A stretch of DNA of 64,000 bases from RUG334 sp045599645 (GCA_045599645.1 JAZRWI010000055.1:1-64000); one strand, 5' to 3'; counted from the stretch's first letter, positions 7,864 to 17,163 are shown. The notes: generated by a model from the letters alone, not told the origin. Numbers and translations are program-made.

Positions 7864-9042
7864 ATGATTAAGAATGTACACTTGAAGGCACTGATCCTAG
7901 GTGCTGCACTTTGTTTTACACCCATTAATTGTTCCGCATTTACAACAGATTCGGGACCAGTTTTCTTTATGGGTGAAGATATTATCCACCCTCAAGGCAT
8001 GGTGCTCAGTGTAAATGATATTTCCAGCCAATCCTACAGCGGAGGTTTGGGCACTTCAGGTCAGAAACAGGATTTGCTTTTGAATCTTACTTTAATGAAT
8101 ACTAGTGCAAACGACATTGAGGTAAGGCTCTATGAAGATTTTGCCCTTGATTTGGGACCGCACCACTATTTACCAATAAAAGACAGCAATGGTGGGTATT
8201 CTGCTGATTCAATAAATGTTGCTGCAGGCACTCAATCCAGAATTAATCTTACCTTCAGAGTAGACATTAAGGAAAAAAGTGCTCCAGAGTTATTGTTTAA
8301 TGTTTTAAATTCCAGCCTCAGAGTTGTTTGTGACCCTGAATTAGGTAAAATTGTGGCTGGTGGAAGTGTAACAAGCTTTGAGCCTGAAGATGTTGCAAAA
8401 ACAGCTAAGCTTCTTATGGATGCCGGTCGTTTGACTGCAGCAAAAAATCTTTGTGAATCCATGCTTATCCGTAATCCAGTTGAAAGCCGTTTCCTTCTTT
8501 TGATGGCCAGGATATACAGCAAGGTTGAAGACGACGAACAGACTGCATACTATTTAAAGAAAATCGACGTAACGAAGATGAATGGCCCGGAAGAAGCTGA
8601 AGAAGCTGCTTTAATGGCTATTTCAATCGGATATAACGAAGAAGCTCTTAATATTCTTGCTTCTTTCGATGCTGCAGGTCTCTTGAATCCATCTCAGAAG
8701 GCTTTAAAAGCCCGTGCTTATTATTACGTAGGCATGTATGACAATGCTGAAGAAACCTTTCTTAAACTATTTGAAAATGGTTTTAGTGATACTAAGGCTT
8801 ATTTCGCCCTCGGCAATGTTTATAACAAGAAACATGACAATGAAAAAGCAATTTATTATTGGGAAAAGGCCCTTGAACTAGATCCTGAATACTCTGAAGC
8901 TTTGTTCAATATCGGTGTTGGTTACTTCAACGATGGAGATATTTCAAAGGCCAGAGATTACTGGACTCGTGTTCTGGCAAGCAGCCCTGATTCAAATACA
9001 TTAGCTGCAGCTGAGGAAGCATTAAAAGGAACAGAATATTAA
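7864..9042 (+). CDS. Secreted TPR-repeat protein, first gene of the scpAB operon
   Basis: I choose ATG 7864 because it lies after a clear promoter and gives a proper signal peptide (KALILGAALCFTPINCSA, cleavage about residue 25). A frame start at 7819 would lie inside the promoter. Residues about 30-165 look like a beta-sandwich of the DUF4352 type (NLTLMNTSANDIEVRLYED). Residues about 185-385 hold TPR repeats, clearest in AYFALGNVYNKKHDNEKAI and ALFNIGVGYFNDGDISKA. It probably acts as a periplasmic or surface scaffold. Its TAA overlaps the scpA ATG by one base, so translation of a cell-envelope protein and a condensin subunit is coupled. Confidence 0.65.
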   Translation: MIKNVHLKALILGAALCFTPINCSAFTTDSGPVFFMGEDIIHPQGMVLSVNDISSQSYSGGLGTSGQKQDLLLNLTLMNTSANDIEVRLYEDFALDLGPHHYLPIKDSNGGYSADSINVAAGTQSRINLTFRVDIKEKSAPELLFNVLNSSLRVVCDPELGKIVAGGSVTSFEPEDVAKTAKLLMDAGRLTAAKNLCESMLIRNPVESRFLLLMARIYSKVEDDEQTAYYLKKIDVTKMNGPEEAEEAALMAISIGYNEEALNILASFDAAGLLNPSQKALKARAYYYVGMYDNAEETFLKLFENGFSDTKAYFALGNVYNKKHDNEKAIYYWEKALELDPEYSEALFNIGVGYFNDGDISKARDYWTRVLASSPDSNTLAAAEEALKGTEY

Positions 9043-10181
9043 TGGCAGCTTATCAAGTAAAATTACCAGTTTTTGAGGGACCATTCGACCTTCTGTATCA
9101 TTTGATTACAGAACAGGAAGTTGATATTTACGATATTCCTATTGCCAAGATTACAGCGCAATATCTTGAATACATCCAGATGATGGAAATTCTTGATATG
9201 GATGTTGCCTCTGAATTTCTTGTCATGGCAGCAAATCTTATTGAAATTAAATCTAAGATGCTGCTTCCAAAAGAAAAACCACAGGATTTTGAAAGTGGCG
9301 ATGAATTCATTGATGAAGCTTTTGATGACGACCCAAGACAGCAATTGGTAGAACAGTTGTTGGAATATAAGCGCTTCAAACTCGTAGCTGAAGAGCTTCG
9401 CGAAATGGAACGCTGCGCATCAAGAATTTTCACAAGAACCTGTGATATGAATATTCAACCGGAAGAAATTCTGGAAATAAATATTGGCCCTATCGAACTT
9501 CTTGATGTTTACCATGCTTTATTAAGAAGACGCCTTGAACCACCTATTCACAGAGTTGTTCTTGGTAAGCTTAGTATTATTGATAGAATTAAGGAAATCA
9601 GAACTGCGCTTAAGAAGTTCAAGGGTGAAATCACCTTTGCCAGACTTCTTAAGAAGAAAGCTACAAGATATGACACTGTAATTTCCTTCATGGCTGTCCT
9701 TGAAATGATTAAAGCTGGTGAAATAGGCTGTGACCAGAATGCCAATTTCGAGCCTATTGTTATTTATCAGGGTAAAAAGGAAGAAAAAGCCCCTGAAGAT
9801 GAATATCAGGATGAACAGCCGGATGATGTTTCTAAAATGCCTATGGCAAAAGGCTTCAAACGTGCTGACGAAGACATCAAATCTATTAAAATTAATGATA
9901 TACCTGAAGAATTGCTTCAGTTTAAGACTCCTTCACAGATCGAAGCAGAAAAGAAGGCTGCTGCAGAAGCTGCATTGGCGGCTGCTATAGAAGCTGGTCT
10001 TAATCCTGAAACCCCAGATTTGGTTGAAGCTAATACTGAAGGCGCTCCCGAAGGGGCAATACCTGCAGACTTTGCCGAAGCTACTGATTCTGTCGAAGCA
10101 GAAGCCTCCGATAGCACGTCTCCAACCCTCAACCCCGAATCCCCAGCCCTTGAATCTCAGGCCCCCGAAACATTAGAGTAA
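9042..10181 (+). CDS. scpA: Segregation and condensation protein A with extended acidic tail
   Basis: This is ScpA, the kleisin subunit that bridges SMC heads in the bacterial condensin complex. The opening FEGPFDLLYHLITEQEVDIY and MAANLIEIKSKMLLPK are diagnostic. The C-terminal winged helix is around ITFARLLKKKATRYDTVISF. The usual protein is about 250 residues; this one has 379. The extra about 130 residues are acidic and Ala/Pro/Glu-rich (from about EEKAPEDEYQDEQPDD on) and look disordered. It starts on the last base of the preceding stop, with scpB 9 bp downstream. No smc gene lies in the window. Confidence 0.95.
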   Translation: MAAYQVKLPVFEGPFDLLYHLITEQEVDIYDIPIAKITAQYLEYIQMMEILDMDVASEFLVMAANLIEIKSKMLLPKEKPQDFESGDEFIDEAFDDDPRQQLVEQLLEYKRFKLVAEELREMERCASRIFTRTCDMNIQPEEILEINIGPIELLDVYHALLRRRLEPPIHRVVLGKLSIIDRIKEIRTALKKFKGEITFARLLKKKATRYDTVISFMAVLEMIKAGEIGCDQNANFEPIVIYQGKKEEKAPEDEYQDEQPDDVSKMPMAKGFKRADEDIKSIKINDIPEELLQFKTPSQIEAEKKAAAEAALAAAIEAGLNPETPDLVEANTEGAPEGAIPADFAEATDSVEAEASDSTSPTLNPESPALESQAPETLE

Positions 10182-10190
10182 GGAAATATT

Positions 10191-11027
10191 ATGGAAGACA
10201 TAAAAAAAATGGAAATGGCTGAAGAAGCTGAAAATCTTGAAGAACTCAAAAAACTGGAAGGCAATCTGGAAGATTTATCTGAAGAATCAGATAAAGAACA
10301 TGTAACATCTGCTCATAGAAATTCACTCTTTGACGAACCCCTTCCAACCGATAAAGAAAGCCTGAGCGCTGCTCTCGACGGCATTCTTCTTGTTCATAAT
10401 AAGCCAATCAGCTATGAAAAGCTTGCCAATGTTCTTGGTATCAGTCAGGAACAGACAGAATCAATAGTTCTTGCTCGAAAAAAAGATTATGACGAAAATC
10501 CAAAATGCGGTCTTCAGATAGCAATTTTGGAAACAGGTATCCAGTTGGCTACCAAGGCAAAGATTTCTCCATTTATTCAGCGCCTTGACGGTCAGAAGCT
10601 TGTTTCTCTTTCTCTGCCAGCTCTTGAAACACTGTCTGTAATAGCCTTTAAACAACCTATTACTAAGGCAGAAATAGACGCTGTCCGCGGTGTAAACAGT
10701 GAAGGTGTTGTAAGCACTTTGTTGGAAAAGAAATTAATCTATATTTCAGGCGAAAAGGACGCTCTCGGTAAGCCAAGACTTTATTCTACTACTCAGGATT
10801 TCCTGTATTATTTCGGAATGAAGAGCCTGAAGGAATTGCCTGTTCCAACTATTGACGCAAACGATATTCTTACTCCGGAAGGCCAGAAGCCTGAACTAGT
10901 CGAAGAAAGAAAAGAAGCTGAAAAAGATTTTAATGCAAGTCAGGGGTTTGTGCCGATAGAAGAAAATAATAACGATTTGGGTGAAGTGTCACAAAATGAT
11001 ACTGAACCTCAGAACATTGGAGAATAG
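10191..11027 (+). CDS. scpB: Segregation and condensation protein B
   Basis: ScpB is the winged-helix kite subunit that dimerises and binds ScpA in the SMC complex. Residues about 65-220 form the two winged helices, with the family signature LSLPALETLSVIAFKQPITK followed by EIDAVRGVNSEGVVSTLLEK. The N-terminal about 55 residues are a highly charged Glu/Lys stretch not usual in the family, and the C-terminal about 50 are acidic; the partner ScpA also has an acidic extension. AGGAAAT before ATG 10191 serves as ribosome binding site. Confidence 0.95.
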   Translation: MEDIKKMEMAEEAENLEELKKLEGNLEDLSEESDKEHVTSAHRNSLFDEPLPTDKESLSAALDGILLVHNKPISYEKLANVLGISQEQTESIVLARKKDYDENPKCGLQIAILETGIQLATKAKISPFIQRLDGQKLVSLSLPALETLSVIAFKQPITKAEIDAVRGVNSEGVVSTLLEKKLIYISGEKDALGKPRLYSTTQDFLYYFGMKSLKELPVPTIDANDILTPEGQKPELVEERKEAEKDFNASQGFVPIEENNNDLGEVSQNDTEPQNIGE

Positions 11028-11029
11028 AA

Positions 11030-12343
11030 TTGTCTTCTTCGCCATATCTTAAAAAGGTACTTGATAACGGAATTACAATAGTTGCAGAAAAGATAGATAC
11101 TGTGCAGAGTATCGCTTTGGGCATGTTCGTTCATAGCGGTGTTATCTATGAATCAGACAAAATGCATGGTGTATCCCATTTTATTGAACACATGATGTTC
11201 AAGGGTACACAAAAGCGCACTGCAAAAAAGATTGCCAGCGAGTTTGACCGCATAGGCGGTGTTTTAAACGCTTTCACATCAAAGGATTTCTGCTGCTATT
11301 ATGCACGTGTCGTTAAAGACAAGCTTGAAAAGGCTATTGATGTTCTTGGCGACATGATTATGAACTCCACCTTCCCGCAGGATGAAATAGAACGCGAACG
11401 CCGCGTAATTCTTGAAGAAATCAAGATGTATGAAGATTCTCCTGACGAAATTATCCATGAGCTTCTTGGCTCAAATATCTGGAAAAATGCCAAGCTTGGC
11501 CGTCCTATCCTTGGAACCAAGAAAACTGTTGGGGCAATGACCAGAGACGATATTTACAAGGTTTTTGAAGAACAGTATGTTACTGAAAACCTTCAGATTT
11601 GTATTGCCGGTAACTTTGACTGGGATAAGCTTTGTCTGCTAATAGACAAAAAGTTGGCAAATATGCGCAGAGGTTCTTTTAATCACAAACTGCGCACAAT
11701 CAAGCCATCTGCTGATGCTTCCGTTTATGTGAAGAACATGGAACAGGTTCACCTGACTCTTGGCACTGAAGGCGTATCCTTCCGCGATGACAGACGTTTT
11801 GCTTTGACTATCATGAACGCTGCCTTCGGTGGTGGAATGAGCAGCCGTTTGTTCCAGGAAGTTCGCGAAAAACGTGGTCTTGCTTATACTGTTTATTCTT
11901 ATCATACTTCTCTTGCAAATACAGGTTTATTCGGCATTTATGCAGGAACCTCCATGAATCAGCTTCCTATGGTTCTTGAGGTTTGCAGAAAAGAAATGGA
12001 TCGTTTTGCAGAAAAGGGAATAAGTGAAAGAGAACTTAATGCAACCCGTGAACAGCTTGAAGGCAATATGCTGCTTGGCTTGGAAAGCATGACAAACAGA
12101 ATGAACCGTTTGTCCATGGGGTTCCTCTATGGTATTGAACCTCTGGCACCAGAAGATACATTAGCACCTTATCTTGCTGTTACTACCACTGAAGTAAACA
12201 AGCTTGCAAAGGACCTTCTTGATGAAAAGAAGCTTGCAATCACTATGATTGCTCCTTCTGCAGATATCGGACCAATGCTTAAAAAGGCCGGCTATTCTGA
12301 ACGGCCTATAGAAGTTCTAGGCGCAGAAAAGCTGGAAGAATAA
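11030..12343 (+). CDS. M16-family zinc peptidase (processing-protease-like)
   Basis: This 437-residue protein has the inverted zinc motif HxxEH in SHFIEHMMFKGT (about residues 49-60), with the third ligand in the downstream acidic helix (EIERERRVILEEIKMYED). The second, inactive half has AFGGGMSSRLFQEVREKRGL. Such proteins degrade peptides in the cytoplasm or periplasm and are related to the mitochondrial processing peptidase. The start is a TTG at 11030, two bases after the scpB stop, with TTGGAGAA as ribosome binding site. No signal peptide is visible. Downstream is another peptidase gene, so the operon ends with two peptide-handling enzymes. Confidence 0.9.
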   Translation: MSSSPYLKKVLDNGITIVAEKIDTVQSIALGMFVHSGVIYESDKMHGVSHFIEHMMFKGTQKRTAKKIASEFDRIGGVLNAFTSKDFCCYYARVVKDKLEKAIDVLGDMIMNSTFPQDEIERERRVILEEIKMYEDSPDEIIHELLGSNIWKNAKLGRPILGTKKTVGAMTRDDIYKVFEEQYVTENLQICIAGNFDWDKLCLLIDKKLANMRRGSFNHKLRTIKPSADASVYVKNMEQVHLTLGTEGVSFRDDRRFALTIMNAAFGGGMSSRLFQEVREKRGLAYTVYSYHTSLANTGLFGIYAGTSMNQLPMVLEVCRKEMDRFAEKGISERELNATREQLEGNMLLGLESMTNRMNRLSMGFLYGIEPLAPEDTLAPYLAVTTTEVNKLAKDLLDEKKLAITMIAPSADIGPMLKKAGYSERPIEVLGAEKLEE

Positions 12344-12355
12344 AGGAGATATATA

Positions 12356-13453
12356 ATGTCTAAGAAACGCATTGAAGCTTTAAGAAAGCTTTTTACCAAG
12401 AATTACGATGCCGTAATCTTTACAAATGTAGAAAATATCCGTTATTTAACAGGTTATACTGGAGATAGCAGTACATTTGTTGTAACAAGAGAAAAAGCTA
12501 TTTTCTTCACTGATTTCAGATACCAGGAACAGTGCGTAAGAGACCTCAAAGGTTGTGCAGAAATTGTTATTACAAAGACTGGCGAAGATACTATTTTTGA
12601 TACTATCAATAAGCTTAAAATCAAAGCTCTGGGTTTTGAAAAGAATCTTGATGTTGCTCAGTATATTGATATGACCAAGAAATTCAAGGGTGAAGCACTT
12701 GTTCCAACCGAAAATCTTGTTGAAGAACTGAGAGAAATTAAGGATAGCGAAGAAAAGAAGTATTTGCAGGAAGCCTTCAACATCGCTGATGAATCACTTG
12801 GCATGCTCCTTGAAGATATTAAGATTGGTATGACTGAAATACAGATTGCTGCACTTCTTGAATTTTACATGAAGTGTAACGGTTCAGAAAAGCCAAGCTT
12901 TGATACCATCGTAGCTACTGGTCCAAACGCATCATGCCCACATCATATTCCAACTGAAAGAAAGCTTCAGAGAGGCGATATGATGAAAATCGACTTTGGT
13001 GCAACTTTCAACGGCTATCATTCCGATATGACCAGAACCTTCTTTATCGGCGAAGCCACACCAGAATTCAAAAAGATTTATGGTATCGTGCTAAAGGCTC
13101 ATGACGAAGCTATTAAAGCCATTAAGGTTGGGGAAGAATGCAAGAAGATTGATGCTATTGCTCGCAAAATTATTACTGATGCCGGTTATGGTAGGAACTT
13201 CGGTCACGGTCTCGGTCATTCTTTCGGCTTGCAGATTCATGAAAAACCAGCTTTCTCACCACTTAACCCAAGTAAAATTGAAGTAGGAAACACCTATACT
13301 GTTGAACCTGGTATTTATCTGCCAGGCTGGGGTGGTATAAGAATTGAAGATTCCTTTATGATTACCAAGAAGGGACTTCACAGATTTACAAACTTCCCGA
13401 ATGAACTCATTGAATTAGAACTCGATGAACTCGAAGAAGAAGTCGAAGAATAA
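12356..13453 (+). CDS. pepP: M24B Xaa-Pro aminopeptidase / proline dipeptidase
   Basis: The 365-residue protein has a creatinase-like N-terminal domain (residues about 1-125) and a pita-bread metallopeptidase domain. All five metal ligands are visible: Asp in MKIDFGATF, Asp in YHSDMTRTF, His in FGHGLGHSFG, Glu in TVEPGIYL and Glu in GIRIEDSF. It removes N-terminal residues before proline in the cytoplasm. AAAGGAG sits well before the ATG. It is last in the scpAB operon and is followed by a strong terminator. The short acidic C-terminal tail (LELDELEEEVEE) is unusual. I cannot separate PepP from PepQ by sequence alone. Confidence 0.88.
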   Translation: MSKKRIEALRKLFTKNYDAVIFTNVENIRYLTGYTGDSSTFVVTREKAIFFTDFRYQEQCVRDLKGCAEIVITKTGEDTIFDTINKLKIKALGFEKNLDVAQYIDMTKKFKGEALVPTENLVEELREIKDSEEKKYLQEAFNIADESLGMLLEDIKIGMTEIQIAALLEFYMKCNGSEKPSFDTIVATGPNASCPHHIPTERKLQRGDMMKIDFGATFNGYHSDMTRTFFIGEATPEFKKIYGIVLKAHDEAIKAIKVGEECKKIDAIARKIITDAGYGRNFGHGLGHSFGLQIHEKPAFSPLNPSKIEVGNTYTVEPGIYLPGWGGIRIEDSFMITKKGLHRFTNFPNELIELELDELEEEVEE

Positions 13454-13460
13454 TAAAAAA

Positions 13461-13494
13461 AATCGCCTCTCACCAGAGAGGCGATTTTTTTTAT
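13461..13494 (+). terminator. Rho-independent terminator after the scpAB operon
   Basis: AATCGCCTCTC and GAGAGGCGATT form an 11-bp stem around the loop ACCA, followed by a run of T. Confidence 0.92.
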
Positions 13495-13554
13495 TAACAG
13501 ATAGTGAACAATTGCCGATAGTTGAGAGGTAAAACTGTAAATCGGAGGTTTTTT

Positions 13555-14220
13555 ATGAAAAAGTATATATCAAATTGGAAAGCACTATTACCATTTGGTG
13601 CATTAATGGTATTGGGCGGAATATTTACTTTTTCTGTAAACGCCGATTCTACTATTACTATACCTATTCCAAAGGATTACCCGGACAGGAAAGTTACTCT
13701 TTCATTAAGAATTCCTGCTCAGACAGAACCATTAACCCGCAAGGAACAGATGAAACCGGCCATTGCCAATAATCGTATCTATGTCTGGGATTCAAATCCT
13801 GTGCCTAAGCTGTCTAATGATGATGAAATACATACTATTTTTGCTAATATGAGCAAAAAAGGCTGGATTACTCAGAAAATTTACAGAGACAGTATCCGTA
13901 TGAAGCCAATGGAAAAATGCCATGCTGTCAGAGCCTTGATGCATATTTGTGAAAATGTAATCGAACTTGGTCAGGCTAAGAACTTCAGCAATGCAGTGAA
14001 ACGTGTAAATATCACTGCATCAGATGTTGAAGATTTAAGAAGAATGGTTAAACGCTTCAGTAAAGAAGTAGTTCTTTTCAGTGGTAATCCAAATAAAATT
14101 GACAAGGACCTTCTGGTAATACAGGAACGCCTGAAGAAGAACAATCAGGGTATCCTGAAGGTAATCAGGGTAGAAGGCACCGACGATGGTGCAACAGTCA
14201 TTCATATGACTGTAGACTAA
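13555..14220 (+). CDS. Secreted protein of unknown function
   Basis: I choose the ATG at 13555, six bases behind GGAGG, which gives 221 residues; a start at 13522 would bypass this site. The N-terminus is a signal peptide or anchor (ALLPFGALMVLGGIFTFSVNA, cleavage about residue 30). The mature part starts DSTITIPIPKDYP and is then mixed helix and strand with many basic residues. Cysteines are few. I do not recognise a domain. It is a single-gene unit, bounded by terminators on both sides, just upstream of the pullulanase-like gene. Confidence 0.65.
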   Translation: MKKYISNWKALLPFGALMVLGGIFTFSVNADSTITIPIPKDYPDRKVTLSLRIPAQTEPLTRKEQMKPAIANNRIYVWDSNPVPKLSNDDEIHTIFANMSKKGWITQKIYRDSIRMKPMEKCHAVRALMHICENVIELGQAKNFSNAVKRVNITASDVEDLRRMVKRFSKEVVLFSGNPNKIDKDLLVIQERLKKNNQGILKVIRVEGTDDGATVIHMTVD

Positions 14221-14221
14221 T

Positions 14222-14253
14222 AAAAAGCCGTTCGTAAATGAACGGCTTTTTTT
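14222..14253 (+). terminator. Rho-independent terminator
   Basis: AAAAAGCCGTTC pairs with GAACGGCTTTTT around the loop GTAAAT, ending in T residues. Confidence 0.9.
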
Positions 14254-14298
14254 ATATAAATATTTTTTGAGGAAAATATTTTTCTTAATGCTTTAGTC

Positions 14299-14327
14299 TT
14301 GCGCATTGAACCTTTTCTGAGTATAAT
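14299..14327 (+). promoter_or_regulatory. Sigma70-type promoter of the pullulanase-like gene
   Basis: TTGCGC at 14299-14304 and a perfect TATAAT at 14322-14327 are 17 bp apart; the start codon follows 30 bp later, behind CGGAGGG. Confidence 0.6.
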
Positions 14328-14357
14328 GTACACAATATAAATCCCCGGAGGGAACAA

Positions 14358-16661
14358 ATGCGCTCTTATAGATTGGGAAAGGCTTGTTTTGGAGTAGGTC
14401 TTGCAATAATGATGTCATTAGGCATCTCTTATGCTGCTGACCTTGAAAAAGATTTTAATAACGGTTTAAAGAATATAGCAAAAGACAGCTATACTGCCAG
14501 TAAGACAATAAATGGCGTATCAGCTTCCGCATACGGTACAGATTCAAATGCCGTAAGCAACTTCCAGAAAATGCTCATTTCTGATGTCGAAAATGCATCA
14601 GATATCGATGCTGCCATAGAACAGCTTCGCATTTATGGCTATGGTGTAAACACCTATTCAGAAAAAAGTGCTTTTGATCAGGGCTTGAAGCTCTTAGAAA
14701 AGCGTGTAAAATTTTTGTCCCAGACTGAAAATCCAAAGTTGGGCGAAAAGCTTAATGAATTTGCAGCTATCCGCAACGAATTCGACGAAGTTCATAAGAA
14801 TATTACTGAAGAATCTGAAGTAATTCCTGAAGGTTCAATGATTCAGGCTTCTACAAACCGTGCTGCTGCTCCTGCAAAGAAAAAATCAACAAAGAAGGTT
14901 GCAAGAACAACTATTGCTCCAAATGCAAAGCTTGGTGCACATGTTGCCAATGGAAAGACCTCTTTCAGCGTTTATTCTCCAGATGCTACAGAAGTTGTTC
15001 TTTACCTGTTCAATAAGCCAACAGATAAGAAGGGCACTGCTGTTGCAATGAAGAAGAGCCCGGACGGTGTCTGGAAAGCCGTTGTTGATGGCGAACTTTA
15101 TGGAACCTATTACGGATTCACCGCTGATGGTCCAAAGGGTCCAGGCTATCTTTTCGACAAAACAAGATTACTCTCTGATCCATACGCATTTGCAAACTAT
15201 AACCACGATGGTAAGTCCATTGTTGTAGACAGAAGTTATACTTGGAAGTGCACTAACTTTAAGCGCCCGGCATCAAAAGATGCAGTTATTTACGAAATGC
15301 ACGTAAAAGACTTTACAGCTCACAAGAGCTCTGGCGTTAAGGAAGCTTACAAGGGTAAATATCTTGGCTTGCTTTCTGGTAAAGGCACTGGCAAGGTTCT
15401 TGGTCACCTCAAGGAATTGGGTGTTAATACTATCGAATTGATGCCAATCCATGAATATGACAACAACTTCGCTGGTCACTGCAACCATTGGGGTTATATG
15501 ACCAGTCATTTCTTTGCTCCAGAATCAGCTTATGCATCTGGTGCTAACGGTCAGGGCGTTAAGGAATTGAAGGCTACAATCGATGGTCTTCACAGCGAAG
15601 GCTTTGCAGTTATCCTCGACGTAGTATTCAACCATACTGCTGAAGGTAACCACGAAGGTTTGCCAATTAACTTCAAGGGCTTTGATAACGCTGGTTATTA
15701 TCGTCTTATGCCAGATAACAAGAATTATTACTGGAACGGAACTGGCTGTGGCAACGAAATGCACACTGAAAGTCCAATATGCCACAAGATGATTCTTGAT
15801 TCTCTGAAGTATTGGATGTCTGAATACAAGGTTGACGGTTTCAGATTTGACCTTGGCACCATTATTGATAAGGGCACTATGCAGGCTATTATTGATGAAT
15901 TGCCAGCCTCTACAATTCTTACCTCAGAACCATGGGCAGCTGATTGGCAGCGTAACCAGTGGGCAAAGGCCGACTTCCGCAACACTAAGCTTGCCAAGTG
16001 GAATGATGACTTCCGCGAAAAGGTTAGAGGACTTGCTTCTGGTAATGTAAGTCGCAATGATTTGATGACCGTTCTTGCCGGTTCATGCTTCTGGTGGGCT
16101 GCTAAGCCAGCTGAAACCTTGAACTATGTTGAAGCACATGATGGTTATACTCTTAACGATCTTTTCCATGGCGATAAGAAGAAAGTAAGAATGGCAGCAG
16201 TTGCACTTCTTACAGCTCAAGGTATCCCAATGCTTCACGCCGGTCAGGAATTTGCACGCAGCAAGGGTGGCAATGATAACTCTTACGATCAGGACAATGC
16301 TGTTAACTGGATTGACTGGACTGTAAAAGAAAAGAACAAAGACATCTTTGATTTCTATAAGGGTTTGATTGCTCTTCGTATGAAATACCCGAACTTCAGA
16401 CAGCCAGTTGCTATGAATAACCAGACTCTCGAATGGATTCAGCCGGCTAACCAGAATGGTCTTGGTATGTATCTGAAGGGCAAAACCAATATATTGGTTC
16501 TCTTCAATGGCGATACCAATAGCTGGGTAGATTTCAAGCTTCCTGAAGCTGGAACCTGGACAGTTATCTGTAACGGCGAACAGGTTAAGGATGCTGGCCT
16601 CTATACTGCAGAAGGTGACTACAATGTTCCACCATGCACTGCTGTAATCCTTAAGAAATAA
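14358..16661 (+). CDS. Secreted GH13 pullulanase / debranching alpha-glucanase
   Basis: A signal peptide (residues 1-27) is followed by a helical region of about 165 residues of unknown role, a Lys/Ala linker, a CBM48-like beta domain (about 195-285) and a GH13 barrel. Conserved region I is DVVFNHT (about 420-426). The nucleophile is D498 in GFRFDLG, the acid/base is E524 in TSEPW, and D595 in EAHDG is the third carboxylate. The NHWGYMTSHFFAPE motif is typical of type I pullulanases, which cut alpha-1,6 bonds in pullulan, starch or glycogen. The helical N-terminal region is not part of standard pullulanases. The gene is a single transcription unit, exported by Sec; substrate could also be intracellular-type glycogen from other cells. 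Confidence 0.88.
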   Translation: MRSYRLGKACFGVGLAIMMSLGISYAADLEKDFNNGLKNIAKDSYTASKTINGVSASAYGTDSNAVSNFQKMLISDVENASDIDAAIEQLRIYGYGVNTYSEKSAFDQGLKLLEKRVKFLSQTENPKLGEKLNEFAAIRNEFDEVHKNITEESEVIPEGSMIQASTNRAAAPAKKKSTKKVARTTIAPNAKLGAHVANGKTSFSVYSPDATEVVLYLFNKPTDKKGTAVAMKKSPDGVWKAVVDGELYGTYYGFTADGPKGPGYLFDKTRLLSDPYAFANYNHDGKSIVVDRSYTWKCTNFKRPASKDAVIYEMHVKDFTAHKSSGVKEAYKGKYLGLLSGKGTGKVLGHLKELGVNTIELMPIHEYDNNFAGHCNHWGYMTSHFFAPESAYASGANGQGVKELKATIDGLHSEGFAVILDVVFNHTAEGNHEGLPINFKGFDNAGYYRLMPDNKNYYWNGTGCGNEMHTESPICHKMILDSLKYWMSEYKVDGFRFDLGTIIDKGTMQAIIDELPASTILTSEPWAADWQRNQWAKADFRNTKLAKWNDDFREKVRGLASGNVSRNDLMTVLAGSCFWWAAKPAETLNYVEAHDGYTLNDLFHGDKKKVRMAAVALLTAQGIPMLHAGQEFARSKGGNDNSYDQDNAVNWIDWTVKEKNKDIFDFYKGLIALRMKYPNFRQPVAMNNQTLEWIQPANQNGLGMYLKGKTNILVLFNGDTNSWVDFKLPEAGTWTVICNGEQVKDAGLYTAEGDYNVPPCTAVILKK

Positions 16662-16670
16662 ATCAACAAA

Positions 16671-16705
16671 AAAAACCGCTCATCACCGATGAGCGGTTTT
16701 TTTTT
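16671..16705 (+). terminator. Rho-independent terminator after the pullulanase-like gene
   Basis: AACCGCTCATC pairs with GATGAGCGGTT around the loop ACC and is followed by nine T. Confidence 0.92.
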
Positions 16706-16711
16706 GCTGAT

Positions 16712-17130
16712 GCTATAAGCTATAAGCTATGAGCTATAAGCTATAAGCTATGAGCTATAAGCTATAAGCTATAAGCTGTAAGCTATGAGCTATAAGCTAT
16801 AAGCTATGAGCTATAAGCTATAAGCTATGAGCTATGAGCTATAAGCTATAAGCTATGAGCTATAAGCTATGAGCTATAAGCTATAAGCTATAAGCTATGA
16901 GCTATAAGCTATAAGCTATAAGCTATAAGCTATAAGCTATGAGCTATAAGCTATAAGCTATAAGCTATAAGCTATAAGCTATGAGCTATAAGCTATGAGC
17001 TATGAGCTATGAGCTATAAGCTATAAGCTATGAGCTATAAGCTATGAGCTATGAGCTATAAGCTATAAGCTATGAGCTATAAGCTATGAGCTATGAGCTA
17101 TAAGCTATAAGCTGTAAGTTATAAGCTATT
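16712..17130. repeat. Long heptanucleotide array, unit GCTATRA (about 60 copies)
   Basis: About 420 bp consist almost only of head-to-tail 7-bp units that are either GCTATAA or GCTATGA, with rare GCTGTAA. The two variants differ by one transition and are irregularly interleaved, mostly one or two A-type units per G-type. A one-copy trace of the same sequence (CTATAAGCTATAA) occurs at 213-225. The array starts right behind a terminator. Confidence 0.97.
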
Positions 17131-17163
17131 AAGCTTCCTGCTTCAGGCTTCAAGCTTCAAGCT
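17131..17163. repeat. Short heptamer array CTTCARG abutting a stop codon
   Basis: Four to five degenerate 7-bp units (CTTCAGG, CTTCAAG) run directly into the stop codon of the minus-strand gene at 17164. On the minus strand these are AAGCTTG/AAGCCTG-type units, the same class as the array at the recD2 stop. Confidence 0.8.

Noticed and set aside
14358..16661. Glycogen branching enzyme or plain alpha-amylase
   Set aside because: The CBM48-like domain, NHWGYMTSHFFAPE and the spacing of the catalytic residues fit pullulanase/debranching enzymes better.
16712..17163. Possible CRISPR array
   Set aside because: Repeats are 7 bp and contiguous with no spacers; no cas genes are in the window.
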